Positions 43,251 through 43,900 of a DNA stretch of 43,900 bases are shown here, one piece after another. Both the position numbers and the translations under genes were made by a program. The DNA lies in the NCBI GenBank assembly GCA_017543335.1, contig JAFYGE010000094.1:1-43900 (forward strand). Direction: 5' to 3'. The notes below the pieces were generated by a model, which saw nothing but the letters and a program-made list of their open reading frames with translations, had not been told where the DNA came from and did no database searches. Within the stretch, counting starts at the first letter, position 1, and every line of letters starts with the position of its first letter. This stretch comes from Ruminococcus sp. (GTDB lineage Bacteria > Bacillota > Clostridia > Oscillospirales > Ruminococcaceae).

Positions 43251-43900
43251 TTAAAACAGGCTTCTCTTGTACTTGAGTGGTTCATCGAGCAGTTTGTAGT
43301 AGATATAAATATCACGGGGCTGTCCCTCAACATAGGCATCAAAGGTGATATACTCAATAAGCTCTAAGCACATCTCACGGGTAAGCTCCTGCACATCGGT
43401 GTACTTTTTCAGTCGCTCTATGAATAGAGCCACATCTTCCTCGTCCTGCCTGATCGTGTAGAACTTTTCTTCAAGGTCTGCGACTTCGGTGGACAGTTCT
43501 TTCTGCTCTGCTTCATATTTTACTATCAGCTTCATCGCTACGTCCTCTGACACCTTTCCGAGGACTTTGTCCTCGTAGATGTTCTGGATCAGCGTGTCAA
43601 GCTCCTGCAAGCGGTATCTGCCTTCTGTGAGCTTCTTGGTATCAACGGAATACTGCTCCTCGTGGTGCTTCGCCTTGCGTGCAAGAAACTCCGCTTTTGC
43701 CTTTTCCTCGTCCTCTACAACAAGCTGAGCGAGACTGCGAATATCTTCAAGCACAATTGCGTCCATATCCTGCATTTTTATATAATGACTGGGACAGTAT
43801 CGCTTTCCGAACTTCATGTAAGATGTGCAGTTGTAATTGTGGCGAAGATACTTTCTCGGCTTTTTCTTACTGCCGTTCGTGGTGTTGTTCCACGCAAGGC
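43251..43900 (-). CDS. Large serine recombinase, C-terminal part (cut by window edge)
   Basis: The frame is open to the window end with no start inside. Visible are 216 residues: a basic segment 'NNTTNGSKKKPRKYLRHNYNC' and 'SYMKFGKRYCPSHYI', the second half of the recombinase zinc ribbon, then a long coiled coil (from 'DMDAIVLEDIRSLAQLV') and a DUF4368-like end ('LTREMCLELIEYITF', 'YYKLLDEPLKYKRSLF'). This is the C terminus of TnpX/Tn4451-type site-specific recombinases of Firmicute conjugative and mobilisable elements. The catalytic N-terminal domain must lie to the right. The gene ends close to the element boundary. Confidence 0.88.
   Translation of the reverse strand, partial: LAWNNTTNGSKKKPRKYLRHNYNCTSYMKFGKRYCPSHYIKMQDMDAIVLEDIRSLAQLVVEDEEKAKAEFLARKAKHHEEQYSVDTKKLTEGRYRLQELDTLIQNIYEDKVLGKVSEDVAMKLIVKYEAEQKELSTEVADLEEKFYTIRQDEEDVALFIERLKKYTDVQELTREMCLELIEYITFDAYVEGQPRDIYIYYKLLDEPLKYKRSLF

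Noticed and set aside
43029-43357. Two short minus-strand open frames crossing the integrase/recombinase junction
   Set aside because: They use other frames than the integrase tail and the recombinase and have no family similarity; the meaningful frames are the remnants listed.

Overview
The window looks like a chromosomal segment of an anaerobic, spore-forming, cellulosome-associated Firmicute, most likely a Ruminococcus or close relative (Oscillospiraceae). The support is a spoIIAA-spoIIAB-sigF operon, three secreted proteins with dockerin-type calcium loops (two with long Thr-rich linkers), a CE2-like SGNH esterase, AT-rich DNA with A/T-ending codons and near-consensus sigma-A promoters. 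The assignment is from gene content only.

Layout. 1-601: terminator and copy 1 of a multi-hairpin repeat. 602-3184 (-): YfhO-family membrane protein. 3311-13087 (+): long polyamine cluster (speD, an Orn/Lys/Arg decarboxylase, a small membrane protein, speE, speB, four tandem DUF3592-type membrane proteins, a carboxy(nor)spermidine synthase, a YbjQ-family protein and nspC), preceded by a leader of about 280 nt ending in an intrinsic terminator. 13098-13444: copy 2 of the repeat. 13537-17218 (+): gltX and metG. 17363-19322 (+): an AT-rich AAA15-type ATPase plus TOPRIM-like pair that resembles a phage-defence module. 19410-26435 (-): DUF3795 protein, dockerin protein with three beta-rich modules, cdaR, cdaA, cysteine-desulfurase-like enzyme with a DUF3343 partner, and a flavin reductase. 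26610-28013 (+): spoIIA operon. 28015-31705 (-): hemW, two small membrane proteins, lepA. 31928-39759 (+): dockerin SGNH esterase, zinc-ribbon membrane protein, secreted low-complexity protein, cyclophilin, dockerin/Big2/VanY-like protein, G1PDH-like dehydrogenase and HAD phosphatase. 39795-41069: DUF2130 gene broken by an amber codon. 41070-41883: decayed stretch with a 59-codon gene and remnants. 41884-42873 (+): D-Ala-D-Ala carboxypeptidase. 42971-43900: tRNA-Pro 3' fragment, tyrosine-integrase tail and the C-terminal part of a large serine recombinase, i.e. the edge of mobile DNA continuing outside the window.

How genes work together. The polyamine cluster could take arginine to agmatine, then putrescine, and then reach spermidine by two routes: SpeD/SpeE (decarboxylated SAM) and carboxyspermidine synthase plus NspC (aspartate semialdehyde). 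Finding both routes in one cluster is the most striking metabolic feature. The dockerin proteins are scattered single genes. CdaA/CdaR, SpoIIA-SigF, LepA, HemW, GltX and MetG are housekeeping genes.

Most notable candidates for follow-up: the ATPase/TOPRIM pair, the polyamine leader and dual pathway, the DUF3592 array, the VanY-like protein with a His-to-Asn change at a zinc-ligand position, the palindrome on the spoIIA promoter, and the nested mobile-element edge at the tRNA-Pro fragment.
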